Source: an uncultured bacterium (GTDB lineage: Bacteria > Bacillota > Clostridia > Lachnospirales > Lachnospiraceae). Taken from it: 64,000 nt of DNA. Below are positions 7,728 to 16,373 of this stretch, one piece after another. Each line of letters starts with the position of its first letter. Position 1 is the stretch's first letter. Both the position numbers and the translations under genes were made by a program. The notes below the pieces were generated by a model. It had not been told where the DNA came from and made no database searches. It saw nothing but the letters and a program-made list of their open reading frames with translations. The stretch is taken from NCBI GenBank assembly GCA_905215155.1, contig CAJMPJ010000011.1, positions 1 through 64,000 of the forward strand. The letters are read 5' to 3'.

Positions 7728-8375
7728 TTAGACCTCAATGCCTCTTAACTTAATGTAATCTTTAATCAGAGCTGCTGTTTGCTCTAAGTCGATGCAGCTG
7801 GTGTTAATGATCAGGTCATAATTGTCCCAGTCTTCCCAGTTTTCACCGGTATAATAACGGTAATACTCCTTCCGTTCCTTATTGATTCTTTTGACTCGCT
7901 TTGCAGCTTCTTTTTCATCTACCTTATCCACATCCATGGTTCTTTTGATTAAGGTAGGATTATCCGCATAAACAAATATCTTCACCAGTCCAGGCACATT
8001 CACATCTTCCCGGCTCAAAATGTAATCTGCACATCTTCCGGCTATGATGCAGGACTCTTCCTCTGCAAGCTCTCTGATGACCTGAGACTGGAAACGGAAC
8101 AGATTCTCGGGTTTTACAATATCCGAATCCGTAGAAGGCTTCCCTAACTGCGGCTTTAATCCGCTTACGATGCGGTAAAGGAGATTGTTCCCTGCTTTTT
8201 CATCCGCCAGACGGAAAAACACTTCTCCCACCGCACTCTGTTCGGATGTAAGGGTCAGGATCTCTTCATCATAAAAATTAATTCCAAATTCTTTCGCCAG
8301 TGCTTTGCCTACAATACGTCCGCCGCTTCCGTACTGTCTTCCTATTGTAATGACCAGATTATGCTTTTCTTTCAT
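7728..8375 (-). CDS. Cytidylate kinase-like family protein
   Basis: This 215-residue P-loop protein starts with ITIGRQYGSGGRIVGKALA, a variant of the nucleotide-binding loop seen in the cytidylate-kinase-like family common in Clostridia. The centre has IIAGRCADYIL and the later part an RVKRINKERKEYYRYYTG lid-like region. True Cmk is usually about 220 residues but shows a different P-loop, so this is a relative of unknown substrate rather than Cmk. An AGGAGG-type site precedes the ATG. The gene stands alone between two terminator or promoter regions. Confidence 0.8.
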   Translation of the reverse strand: MKEKHNLVITIGRQYGSGGRIVGKALAKEFGINFYDEEILTLTSEQSAVGEVFFRLADEKAGNNLLYRIVSGLKPQLGKPSTDSDIVKPENLFRFQSQVIRELAEEESCIIAGRCADYILSREDVNVPGLVKIFVYADNPTLIKRTMDVDKVDEKEAAKRVKRINKERKEYYRYYTGENWEDWDNYDLIINTSCIDLEQTAALIKDYIKLRGIEV

Positions 8376-8458
8376 AATGCCTGCCTCCTTTGGTTACACG
8401 TTCTTTTCTTTGTGTTGTTTATTCTTATTGTACTCTATTATGGCAGGATTTACAATTA

Positions 8459-9757
8459 TTATTGGGCTATGATCTCATGAAAACAAATGGCGCCGTAAGG
8501 TCTGATGCTCATCCGGTATGCACTGCCCTCTCCCATGGCTTTTTCCATATAGGCACAATAATCTTCGGCCAAATCATTGGGCAGCAAGGTCATGATGACA
8601 CCGGCAAATCCGCCGCCATGGACCCGGCATGCACCGGCGTGTTTCTCTGCAAGATAAAGCTCTGTCAGGGCCAGCGCAATGGTGATTCCCTGCTCCTGAT
8701 AGCTGGTGTTGGTAAAGCAGTTCTGAAGCCATTTCCAGGAGGAATTGCCGGAAGCAGTGATATTTTGTAAGAAATCTTCAAACCTGCCTTCCTTTAAAGC
8801 CGCTATCTCTCCATCGACCCTCTGATTCTCCTCAAAGAAATGAAGGGCACGCAATACAGAACGGTCTCCGGCAAAAGCCCGGACTTCACTCAAGTTTTCA
8901 ATGACCTGTTCTTCTGTAATCTCCGCACACACTTCTTTGCCGAAAAATTCAGCTACTTTTTTCATCTCTGCCGGAACAGAGGAATATTCTTCACTTAAAT
9001 CCGCATGTCCCTTGCCGGTGTTGACGATGATCAGGCTGTGGTCTCTGGATGCAAAATCAAATTCGATTTTCTCCACTGACGGGGCGGCAGGATTCTTAAA
9101 ATCAATGGCAATCAGGCCGCCTACGGCACACGCCATCTGGTCCAGAAGTCCTGAGGATTTGTTCCAGTAAACATTCTCCGCAAATTTTCCGATATGAGCA
9201 TACTTTACCACATCCAAACGGCCCTCATGAAAGAATGTGTTGATCATGGAACACAGAAGCATCTCATAGGAAGCAGACGAACTGACACCTGCCGCACTGA
9301 TCACATTGGTGGTTATGTAGGCATCGAATCCGCCGATCTCATAGCCTTCTTCCAGAAAACCTTTTAAAATTCCTTTCGTTAAATCAATGGTTCCGGATTT
9401 TATATCGCTTGGAGAAAGATCATCCAGATCTATGGTAAAGTTCTGATTATAAGTTTCACTGACAATGTTTACGATTCTGCTGTTATTCTTGGCCGCCGCT
9501 CCCACACAGTCTAAATTGATGCTGCCGGCCAAAACCTTTCCATGGTTATGATCCGTATGGTTTCCGCTGATTTCCGTCCGCCCCGGAGCCGAAAACAAAA
9601 GTACCTCATCATCTTCCGGAAACTTCTTTTCAAAACTCAACAGCAGATTCTGGTAACGTTCAATATTCTCATCAATTCCATTCTCTCCGTATAAAGCTGC
9701 CATAAGTTTTCTGGATTTATCAGACTCAAGAAGCTTTAAGGTATCGGTTATTTTCAT
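8459..9757 (-). CDS. Galactokinase-family GHMP sugar kinase
   Basis: The 432-residue protein has the GHMP kinase fold: an N-terminal substrate motif APGRTEISGNHTDHN (about residues 57-71), the phosphate loop AAGVSSSASYEML and a C-terminal HGGGFAG. It is annotated as galactokinase in related Clostridia. Its sugar-binding signature differs from the classic GRxNxIGEHxDY: the Glu that contacts galactose is Asn here. No galT or galE lies nearby. The start is ATG 9757 after GGAGAG; an upstream in-frame ATG at 9826 is unlikely. Substrate assignment is moderate. Confidence 0.75.
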   Translation of the reverse strand: MKITDTLKLLESDKSRKLMAALYGENGIDENIERYQNLLLSFEKKFPEDDEVLLFSAPGRTEISGNHTDHNHGKVLAGSINLDCVGAAAKNNSRIVNIVSETYNQNFTIDLDDLSPSDIKSGTIDLTKGILKGFLEEGYEIGGFDAYITTNVISAAGVSSSASYEMLLCSMINTFFHEGRLDVVKYAHIGKFAENVYWNKSSGLLDQMACAVGGLIAIDFKNPAAPSVEKIEFDFASRDHSLIIVNTGKGHADLSEEYSSVPAEMKKVAEFFGKEVCAEITEEQVIENLSEVRAFAGDRSVLRALHFFEENQRVDGEIAALKEGRFEDFLQNITASGNSSWKWLQNCFTNTSYQEQGITIALALTELYLAEKHAGACRVHGGGFAGVIMTLLPNDLAEDYCAYMEKAMGEGSAYRMSIRPYGAICFHEIIAQ

Positions 9758-9811
9758 GTTTTTACTCTCCTTTTCCCCATTCAGTTTCAGAAAAAAATAC
9801 TTTTTGTTAGA

Positions 9812-9841
9812 AGTATAACATACCATTCAAATTTTCTTCAA
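9812..9841 (-). promoter_or_regulatory. Promoter of the galactokinase-family gene
   Basis: On the minus strand TTGAAG (9841-9836) and TATACT (9817-9812) are 18 bases apart. It is back to back with the plus-strand promoter at 9873. Confidence 0.55.
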
Positions 9842-9872
9842 TACAATATTCTACAAAAACCTATAAAATAAT

Positions 9873-9902
9873 TTGACAGTCCTTTCTGTCCCCCTCTATA
9901 AT
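9873..9902 (+). promoter_or_regulatory. Sigma-A promoter of the radical SAM gene
   Basis: TTGACA (9873-9878) and TATAAT (9897-9902) with an 18-base spacer give two perfect hexamers 35 bases before the start codon. Confidence 0.8.
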
Positions 9903-9936
9903 AAAGAAATAACAAAAAAATACATTGGAGGCACCC

Positions 9937-10881
9937 ATGTACTGGAACGAAAAACCATACCATTCCCTTGATTATGAAATGAAACAGCAATACGGACAAA
10001 AGATTTATAAGCTGGCCCTTGACGGAGGCATGACCTGTCCAAACCGGGATGGTACCTTAGACCAAAGAGGCTGTATCTTTTGCAGCGGCGGCGGTTCCGG
10101 TGAATTTGCAGAAGCTTTCTCGGCCCACGCTTCCATCCCCCAACAGATCGAGGCTGCCAAGCAAACTGTGAGTAATAAGATAAAAGCAGGTTCCGGCCGT
10201 TATATTGCCTATTTTCAATCCTATACCAATACTTATGCCCCTGTTTCTTATTTAAAAGAGCTGTTTACCCAGGCCATCCTTCATCCGGATGTGGTCATTC
10301 TTTCCATTGCCACCAGACCTGACTGTCTTTCTCCGGAAGTCCTTCTTTTATTAAAAGAGCTGAATCAGATTAAACCCGTATGGGTGGAACTGGGACTTCA
10401 GACCATACATGAATCCACCGCTTCCTACATTCGGAGAGGGTATTCTCTCCCCATTTTTTCAGACGCTTACAAGCGGTTAAAGAAAGCCGGAATTACGGTC
10501 ATTGCCCATGTGATCTTAGGACTTCCGGGAGAAAGCAGGGAAATGATCTTTGAGACCATTCATTATCTGGCTCATCTGGGTGAACGGGGCATAGACGGCA
10601 TCAAGCTTCAGCTGCTTCACATACTAAAAGGAACGGATTTGGCCAAAGAGTATGAGAAAGGTCTTGTTCCCGTCTATACTCTGGAGGAATATACAGATTT
10701 AGTCATTGACTGCCTGGCTCTTCTTCCGCCGGAGGTTATTATCCACCGGATCAGCGGTGATGGACCGAAAAAACTGCTGCTGGCCCCTCTATGGAGCGGC
10801 AACAAACGGCTGGTACTCAATACACTGGCAAAACGGCTGAAAGAAAAAGGCATCTGCCAGGGTGACAGATACCTCCAATGA
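9937..10881 (+). CDS. TIGR01212-type radical SAM protein (YhcC-like)
   Basis: This 314-residue radical SAM protein has the cluster-binding region CPNRDGTLDQRGCIFC, which keeps the longer Cys spacing seen in the YhcC/TIGR01212 family, followed by the barrel strand segments VWVELGLQT and VIAHVILGLPGE. The family's reaction is not established. The start is ATG 9937 after TGGAGG; a TTG at 9925 is in frame but overlaps the ribosome site. Its stop lies one base from the stop of the convergent capA gene, with no hairpin between. Confidence 0.88.
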   Translation: MYWNEKPYHSLDYEMKQQYGQKIYKLALDGGMTCPNRDGTLDQRGCIFCSGGGSGEFAEAFSAHASIPQQIEAAKQTVSNKIKAGSGRYIAYFQSYTNTYAPVSYLKELFTQAILHPDVVILSIATRPDCLSPEVLLLLKELNQIKPVWVELGLQTIHESTASYIRRGYSLPIFSDAYKRLKKAGITVIAHVILGLPGESREMIFETIHYLAHLGERGIDGIKLQLLHILKGTDLAKEYEKGLVPVYTLEEYTDLVIDCLALLPPEVIIHRISGDGPKKLLLAPLWSGNKRLVLNTLAKRLKEKGICQGDRYLQ

Positions 10882-10882
10882 T

Positions 10883-12091
10883 TTATTGATTGTTATGAAT
10901 CCCTCCATGTTCATCCACTGTCACTCCAAAGGAGATCCCCTGATAATACTGGTAAAATTTCTGTTTTTCTCCTTCGTCTGTCAATGACCTGGTGTATCCG
11001 GCTTTTGAAGTTCCCGGTACCAGAGAAATTTCCGTGGTTCCCTGATCGAAATTCACATTTACCCGCAAAAGAGCTGTTTTAGGAATGGAACTCCCGAATA
11101 TAAAATTACCAAGGCTGTAACAGATCGGCTTTCCATTATAATATTCTACCCCCTGCAGCACATGGGGATGGCTTCCGATCACGATATCTGCACCGGCATC
11201 CACAATCTTCTTTCCCAGTGTCCTCTGATATTCCTGAGGCGTTTCATCTCTTTCGATTCCCCAATGGATATAAACCACCAGATAATCACAAACCGCATCC
11301 GCTTTTTTGATTTCTTTTAAAAGTATGGCAGGATCGTAACCGCTCACCATACCGGGTTTCTTGCTGTTTGCCACCCAGCCAGGATCAGGGTAGACTCTGG
11401 ATGCCGCTAAAAATCCCACAGTTTTCCCCTGCACCTTAATGGTCTCCAACTGTTTTGCCCGGTTCATGTCGGGACCTGCCCCTACATATTTAATGCCGGC
11501 TCCTTCCAGTGTGGTGCAGGTGTCAAGGAGCGCTTCGGTTCCATAATCCAGCGTGTGGTTATTGGCAAGTGCTACAATGTCCACTCCGATCTCTTTCATC
11601 ATGGAGACTCTGGAAGGTGTCAGCCGGAAGGTAAACTGCTTGTCCGGTGCCGCAGTTCCCCGGTCACTGAACGGGAACTCTTCATTGGCCATAAAAATAT
11701 CCGACTGGTTGATTTCAGTCCGAAATCCTTCATCCAGGACTCCAGTAATGCCTTTTGCATTATCATAGGCTGTAGTTACATGATTAGAAAGTAATATGTC
11801 ACCCCCAAATAGCAGGCGAACCAACGGACTTTCCGGTGTTTCTTCCTGAGCTTGAGATTCCGTTTCCCCATCAGAAGAAATCAGAGTCAGGGCCTGTGTT
11901 TCTTCTTTACTCTCTGTTGATGGTTCTAAGCTCTGAGATGCCAGACTCTGATCGCTGCCAGTGCCCACGGAGGAGCCGGTTCCCCCCTTTATTTCTTTCC
12001 ATTCGCTTAACCCGATCCAACCGGCCAGCAATACAAACAGCAATACGGGAAGGAAAACCAGAATTTTCATCCATCCACCTGTTTTCTTCAT
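10883..12091 (-). CDS. CapA family protein (metallophosphoesterase-like)
   Basis: This 402-residue protein has a basic N-terminus and one membrane segment (about residues 8-27), then a Ser/Thr/Glu-rich linker to about residue 85 and an extracellular PGA_cap domain. The domain shows LLFGGDILL, ALANNHTLDYG and IGSHPHVLQG, the metal-binding motifs of this phosphoesterase-related fold. CapA relatives take part in poly-gamma-glutamate capsule production, but capB, capC and capD homologues are not nearby, so the role is uncertain. The start is the ATG after CAGGAGGCG; a GTG 30 bases upstream is in frame and less likely. Confidence 0.82.
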   Translation of the reverse strand: MKKTGGWMKILVFLPVLLFVLLAGWIGLSEWKEIKGGTGSSVGTGSDQSLASQSLEPSTESKEETQALTLISSDGETESQAQEETPESPLVRLLFGGDILLSNHVTTAYDNAKGITGVLDEGFRTEINQSDIFMANEEFPFSDRGTAAPDKQFTFRLTPSRVSMMKEIGVDIVALANNHTLDYGTEALLDTCTTLEGAGIKYVGAGPDMNRAKQLETIKVQGKTVGFLAASRVYPDPGWVANSKKPGMVSGYDPAILLKEIKKADAVCDYLVVYIHWGIERDETPQEYQRTLGKKIVDAGADIVIGSHPHVLQGVEYYNGKPICYSLGNFIFGSSIPKTALLRVNVNFDQGTTEISLVPGTSKAGYTRSLTDEGEKQKFYQYYQGISFGVTVDEHGGIHNNQ

Positions 12092-12112
12092 CGACGCCTC
12101 CTGATTGTTAAT

Positions 12113-12203
12113 AATTTCCACATGATTTTACTTTTTTCATTACGTTTTCCACATTTTTCAATTAAAAAAGCCTATTTTCGCCCCAAAATACAAGTTATCC
12201 ACA
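12113..12203 (+). other. Cluster of three DnaA-box-like sites
   Basis: ATTTCCACA (12113-12121), TTTTCCACA (12145-12153) and a perfect TTATCCACA (12195-12203) lie in the same orientation upstream of capA. The last equals the consensus high-affinity DnaA box; the others differ by one base. No dnaA, dnaN or gyrase gene is near, so this is not the chromosomal origin. Confidence 0.35.
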
Positions 12204-12314
12204 TGGTTCATAAGATTATAACATTCATTTTCCATAACTTTTCTTTTATAATAGTTTGGAATTAATTCCCATTTTTTTATCTTACACAAATTTCAAGGGT
12301 TTGTCAAATGGCTG

Positions 12315-12378
12315 AAAAAGGAGCCAGGGTTCGTCAAAAAGGAAAAAAATCTTTTCTCTTTGCTGCAACCGGCTCCTT
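12315..12378 (-). terminator. Probable terminator of degV
   Basis: AAGGAGCC (12318-12325) and GGCTCCTT (12371-12378) pair, with an inner GGTT/AACC stem. On the minus strand the right arm is followed by TTTTT. The loop is long, so efficiency is uncertain. Confidence 0.55.
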
Positions 12379-12456
12379 AATTTATGATTCTTTCTGTAAT
12401 TTCCTGACATACAAATGTTCATAAACTGAATTCTTATTTCTTTTTTTTAATACAAA

Positions 12457-12552
12457 ATTCCTATCCTGTAAAATTCTTATATTGCCCGTTTCCTATTCTG
12501 CAAGATTCTTATTCTTCTGTTCTCTCATCCTGCTATATTCTTATCCTGCATA
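12457..12552 (-). repeat. Degenerate 16-base tandem repeat, about six units
   Basis: Six consecutive units of exactly 16 bases match the consensus ATTCTTATCCTGCAAA at 11 to 15 of 16 positions; a seventh (12553-12568) is barely recognisable. The array lies directly after the degV stop and before its likely terminator, so it would be transcribed in the degV 3' untranslated region. Confidence 0.65.
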
Positions 12553-12571
12553 TTTTCATACAAATATATGC

Positions 12572-13414
12572 TTATAAAGACATGACGATTCCGCCATCAC
12601 TGGCATATACCGTCGCAACACCTGCTGTCTCGGTAATAATTACATCTTTAAAGTCTGCCCGCTTTCTCATCTCCTGCTTTACAAACTCGGCCCGTTCCGG
12701 GTTATTGCAGTGAGCGATGGCAAGGACCTTATCCCTGGTATCACCGGCTTCCTTGACCGCAATCTCCACCATGCGTATGAGGGCCTTATTGATCCCTCTT
12801 GCCTGGTCCAGCTTTATAATAACACCGGAGGTGGAACCCATAACCGGTTTGATGTTAAGAGCCGTTGCAAAGAATGCCTGAAGTCCTGTGAGCCGACCGT
12901 TTTTTCTCAGGGTATCAAGGCTTTCCAAAACAAAGTAGGTTTTCATATTCTTTATAAAATTCCTTGCTCTTTGCTCAATTTCTTCAAAGGGCAGAGACGC
13001 CTGACAGAGAGACTGAACCAATAAAGCAATGTTTAACTGCCCGGAAGAAGCAGAATCCGAACCTAATACTGCGATCTTTTTTCCATCTTCCCCATGCTCT
13101 TCTTCGTACAGCTTTTTGCCCAGAACCGCACTGTTATAGCTGCCGCTCAAATGTTCCGATAATGTAATCACAAAAATCTGATCCTCTTCGCATTCAAATG
13201 CTTCTTTGTAAAGTTCCGGAGAAGGACAGGCCGTCTTAGGACATTCACTGCTGTTCTTCACCAATTCCAGAAACTTTTTCTGATCAAAGGTGTCATCATC
13301 AACAATTTGAGTGTTTCCCACCTGCAATACCAGGGGAATTATTTGAAAGTGGGGATCTTTCTTTAAATCTGCAGTTAAATCCGTGCAGCTGTCCCCAATA
13401 ATTTTATAGCTCAT
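12572..13414 (-). CDS. DegV family fatty-acid-binding protein
   Basis: This 280-residue two-domain protein matches DegV/FakB: the N-terminal IIGDSCTDLT start, a TACPSPELY loop, TLSEHLSGSYNSA in the middle and a C-terminal HCNNPERA region. FakB proteins hold a fatty acid for phosphorylation by FakA; the serine of the TxSxxLSGTY-type loop is present. No FakA-like kinase is adjacent. The ribosome site AGGAGGAA precedes the ATG. The gene is monocistronic, with its own 3' hairpin and a repeat-bearing 3' region. Confidence 0.88.
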   Translation of the reverse strand: MSYKIIGDSCTDLTADLKKDPHFQIIPLVLQVGNTQIVDDDTFDQKKFLELVKNSSECPKTACPSPELYKEAFECEEDQIFVITLSEHLSGSYNSAVLGKKLYEEEHGEDGKKIAVLGSDSASSGQLNIALLVQSLCQASLPFEEIEQRARNFIKNMKTYFVLESLDTLRKNGRLTGLQAFFATALNIKPVMGSTSGVIIKLDQARGINKALIRMVEIAVKEAGDTRDKVLAIAHCNNPERAEFVKQEMRKRADFKDVIITETAGVATVYASDGGIVMSL

Positions 13415-13511
13415 AATTCTATCTTCCTCCTAACACGAAACTTATCATGTAGTATTCATTACCATATATTATAGAGAAACCCGCCATTGATGTCAATAGG
13501 AGAATCAAGAA

Positions 13512-13550
13512 AAGGACCTGTACCAAGTGTTTTCCTGCGTACAGATCCTT
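13512..13550 (-). terminator. Intrinsic terminator of htpG
   Basis: AAGGACCTGTAC / GTACAGATCCTT pair with one G-U position. On the minus strand the hairpin is followed by TTCTTGATT, a modest U tract. It lies 18 bases after the htpG stop. Confidence 0.65.
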
Positions 13551-13567
13551 TGTATATTTTACCAGTA

Positions 13568-15565
13568 TTATTCCGCCATTGCAAGCATCAAATCATTGCT
13601 TCTGGCAATAAATTTTGTCATTCGTTCCGGTGTTAAGGAACCATGGCTTAATGCCGCCAGATCATAAAGCTGTTCACAGATGGCATTGGTATGAGTTCCT
13701 TCTTTATGTCCCAGAACATACTGAACCAGTTTGTTATTGTAGTTGAGAACCAATGTCTCATTGCCGCCAAACATGGAGTTATCCATACCAGGCATGGTAT
13801 ACATCTTCATCATCTCCTGCATACGGCGTGATTCCTCGGAAACAGTGATCATGGAGGAAACATTTTCATTCTTTAATTTCTCAACCTTTACATCCAGATT
13901 TTCTTTTCCCAAAGCCTTGCGGAACAGCTCGGTCAGAGCCTCTGCATCGGCTTTTATGGCTTCTTTATCCTCTTCACTCACTTCCTCCTTGAAAATATCG
14001 GATAAGTCAGAATTGATGCATAGGAACTTCACGTTCTCATTCTTCTGCTCCAAATAGTTCATAAACGGATTGTCGATATTCTCAGTCATGTAGATCGCAT
14101 CAAGGCCAGCCTCTTTAAACATGTTGATATACTGACTCTGTTCCTTCTCATCTGTGATGTAGAAAATCCTGTTTTCGTGTTTTTCCTTGTTCTCCTCCAG
14201 ACAATCGGAAATCGTCAAATACTTTCCTTCCAGGTTCTTAAAGAGAATGGAGTCGTTGATCTTTTCAGCAAATTTTTCGTCTTTCAGGCAGCCGAACTTA
14301 ATAAATGGATTGATGTCATCCCAGTATTTTTCATAATTTTCGCGGTCTGTTTTAAACATCCCGTTTAACTTATCAGCAACCTTCTTAGAAATATAATCAG
14401 AAATCTTCTTCACAAAGCCATCGTTTTGCAACGCGCTTCGGGATACATTCAAAGGAAGATCCGGGCAGTCGATGACGCCTTTTAACAGCATTAAGAATTC
14501 CGGAATGACTTCCTTGATGTTATCTGCAATAAATACCTGGCTGTTGTAAAGCTTGATGGTTCCTTCCAAACTGTCATAGTTTAAATTCAGTTTCGGGAAG
14601 TAGAGAATTCCCTTTAAGTTAAACGGATAATCCATGTTCAAATGAATCCAGAACAATGGTTCTTTATAATCATTAAATACCTTGCGGTAGAAGGCCTTAT
14701 ATTCTTCCTCGGTACATTCATTTGGATGCTTATTCCAAAGAGGATTTACATCATTGACCGGAACCGGACGCTTAGCGATCTTATATTTTTCTTTCGCCGG
14801 AGAAATCTCCACAACTTCCTTTTCGCCCTTTTCATTTTCTTTTTCCTCGGTCTTTGCTTCCTCTACGATGGTTTCAATAATAGTATCTGTTTCCTTCAGT
14901 TCGTCCTTTTCAATGGTCTCATATTGAGGCTCTGCAGAGGCATTGGTTAAATAAATTTCTACGGGCATGAAGGAACAGTATTTGGCAAGAACCTCTTTCG
15001 CACGGTATTCGTTGCAGAATTCCAGACTGTCCTCATTTAAATAGAGCTTGATGGTGGTTCCGGATTCTTTCTTATCTCCCGGTTCCATCTCAAATTCTGT
15101 ACCGCCTTCTGATTCCCAGTGTACCGGTTCTGCACCTTCCTTATAGGATAAAGTGTCAATGGTAACTTTATCCGCTACCATGAAAGCAGAATAAAAACCA
15201 AGTCCGAAGTGACCGATAATCTGCTCTTCGTTGGCCTTGTCCTTATACTTTTCCAGGAAATCCCGGGCACCCGAAAACGCGATCTGATTGATGTATTCGT
15301 CAACCTCTTCCATGGTCATACCGATTCCATTATCCTGGAATGTGATGGTCTTTTCATTGGAATCAATGGTGACCTCGATCTTGAATTTTAAATCCTCCGG
15401 CTTCTCCCATTCTCCCATGATCTCCAGCTTTTTAAGCTTGGTGATGGCATCACAGCCATTGGAAATCAGCTCACGGTAGAAAATGTCATGATCCGAATAC
15501 AACCACTTTTTAATGATCGGGAAAATATTTTCGCTGTTGATTGTCAAACTTCCTCTTTTTGCCAT
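13568..15565 (-). CDS. htpG: Hsp90 chaperone HtpG
   Basis: This 665-residue ATP-dependent chaperone has the GHKL ATPase domain at the N-terminus (ELISNGCDAITKL, DNGIGMT, GHFGLGFYSAFMVAD), a middle domain with NVSRSALQND, and a C-terminal dimerisation domain. A charged linker (about residues 215-250) is longer than in most bacterial HtpG proteins. The start is ATG 15565, eight bases after GAGGAG; an upstream ATG at 15586 overlaps this site. A CIRCE element stands upstream, implying HrcA control with the groE and dnaK genes, which are outside the window. Confidence 0.95.
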   Translation of the reverse strand: MAKRGSLTINSENIFPIIKKWLYSDHDIFYRELISNGCDAITKLKKLEIMGEWEKPEDLKFKIEVTIDSNEKTITFQDNGIGMTMEEVDEYINQIAFSGARDFLEKYKDKANEEQIIGHFGLGFYSAFMVADKVTIDTLSYKEGAEPVHWESEGGTEFEMEPGDKKESGTTIKLYLNEDSLEFCNEYRAKEVLAKYCSFMPVEIYLTNASAEPQYETIEKDELKETDTIIETIVEEAKTEEKENEKGEKEVVEISPAKEKYKIAKRPVPVNDVNPLWNKHPNECTEEEYKAFYRKVFNDYKEPLFWIHLNMDYPFNLKGILYFPKLNLNYDSLEGTIKLYNSQVFIADNIKEVIPEFLMLLKGVIDCPDLPLNVSRSALQNDGFVKKISDYISKKVADKLNGMFKTDRENYEKYWDDINPFIKFGCLKDEKFAEKINDSILFKNLEGKYLTISDCLEENKEKHENRIFYITDEKEQSQYINMFKEAGLDAIYMTENIDNPFMNYLEQKNENVKFLCINSDLSDIFKEEVSEEDKEAIKADAEALTELFRKALGKENLDVKVEKLKNENVSSMITVSEESRRMQEMMKMYTMPGMDNSMFGGNETLVLNYNNKLVQYVLGHKEGTHTNAICEQLYDLAALSHGSLTPERMTKFIARSNDLMLAMAE

Positions 15566-15651
15566 ATCAGAACACTCCTCACTCATTCTATTATTTCTCT
15601 ATATCGGTTCCATGTTTCCCATGGAATTCTCACAATTCACCTGCAATCAGT

Positions 15652-15680
15652 ATTTTAATACGCAGCTCTAAAAATGTCAA
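15652..15680 (-). promoter_or_regulatory. Sigma-A promoter of htpG
   Basis: On the minus strand TTGACA (15680-15675) and TAAAAT (15657-15652) are separated by 17 bases. The start site would fall near 15645, about 80 bases before the start codon. Confidence 0.8.
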
Positions 15681-15687
15681 TAGAAAA

Positions 15688-15714
15688 TCAGCACTCATTT
15701 TCATCGAGTGCTAA
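15688..15714 (-). promoter_or_regulatory. CIRCE operator (HrcA binding site)
   Basis: The minus strand reads TTAGCACTC, nine bases, GAGTGCTGA. This matches the CIRCE consensus in 17 of 18 arm positions. It lies seven bases upstream of the htpG -35 hexamer rather than over the start site. Confidence 0.9.
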
Positions 15715-15719
15715 TAATA

Positions 15720-16217
15720 TCATTCTTCCATAAAAGAAATTTGATTGTGTTTTAAAAAGCCTTTAAACCCCTGGTCCCACTCTTCCTCCAGCGTCTTGTC
15801 CAGAGTAAATACAGAAACCGAGGTTCCTGTCACGCAGGTGAGTTTTTCCTCTTCATAACGGATATTTACGTACAATCCCTTTACCTGTTCTTTTGAAAGA
15901 CCTATGTTCCTGGAGGCAAGAAAGCGCTCGGTCCCTTCCTTTGGCATCAGTAATATAATGCGGAAGCTCACAGGAAGCCGTTTCCCCTTAATCAGAGAAA
16001 AGCAAAAAGGTTTTATGGCGGACCAGGCAGATAATGCTCCTATATTTCGTTCTTCCCGCTCATTGCGGGAGTAATAGCCGTCTTTGATGGTCCCATCTAT
16101 AGTAAATGTATTATACGTAGAAATGGAAGCTTCCTTTACAAGAAACTGGTCAAATACTTCCCCTACAAATAATTTGGAGGTAAAGGATTTCATATCCTCA
16201 ATTTTTACTGAAATCAT
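15720..16217 (-). CDS. DUF5721 family protein of unknown function
   Basis: This 165-residue protein begins ISVKIEDMKSFTSKLFVGEVFD and resembles a clostridial family known to me as DUF5721. No catalytic motif, signal peptide or membrane segment is visible; its content of aromatic and charged residues suggests a soluble cytoplasmic protein. The start is ATG 16217 after GGGAGAAG, with an upstream ATG at 16232 less likely. It precedes htpG on the same strand, but the CIRCE element and htpG promoter separate the two. Confidence 0.7.
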   Translation of the reverse strand: MISVKIEDMKSFTSKLFVGEVFDQFLVKEASISTYNTFTIDGTIKDGYYSRNEREERNIGALSAWSAIKPFCFSLIKGKRLPVSFRIILLMPKEGTERFLASRNIGLSKEQVKGLYVNIRYEEEKLTCVTGTSVSVFTLDKTLEEEWDQGFKGFLKHNQISFMEE

Positions 16218-16373
16218 TGCAACTTCTCCCATCCGTCATTGTTCTCCGTTTACTATACAACGATTTGTTCTCTGCTGTCAACGAAGGATTCCCAGAGGCT
16301 TTTTTCTATGGTATAATAAAAGGACTGGTTTCCCTATGGAAGCAAAATGGAAGTTAAGAAAAGAGGAAAACAT

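Larger units (their letters stand above)
12092..12571. other. 480-base intergenic region between capA and degV
   Basis: No gene is seen here. From left to right it holds the capA leader with three DnaA-box-like nonamers, a perfect 12-base palindrome GGAATTAATTCC (12258-12269) beside a TATAAT (12247-12252), a long hairpin that can terminate degV transcription, and a degenerate 16-base tandem repeat. It is strongly AT-rich. Confidence 0.7.

Noticed and set aside
10883..12091. Poly-gamma-glutamate capsule locus
   Set aside because: CapA alone is present; capB, capC and capD partners are absent from the neighbourhood.
12113..12203. A chromosomal replication origin
   Set aside because: Only three DnaA-like boxes occur, without dnaA, dnaN, recF or gyr genes nearby; reported only as a weak finding.
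12457..12568. CRISPR array
   Set aside because: The 16-base units are contiguous and degenerate, with no spacers and no cas genes.
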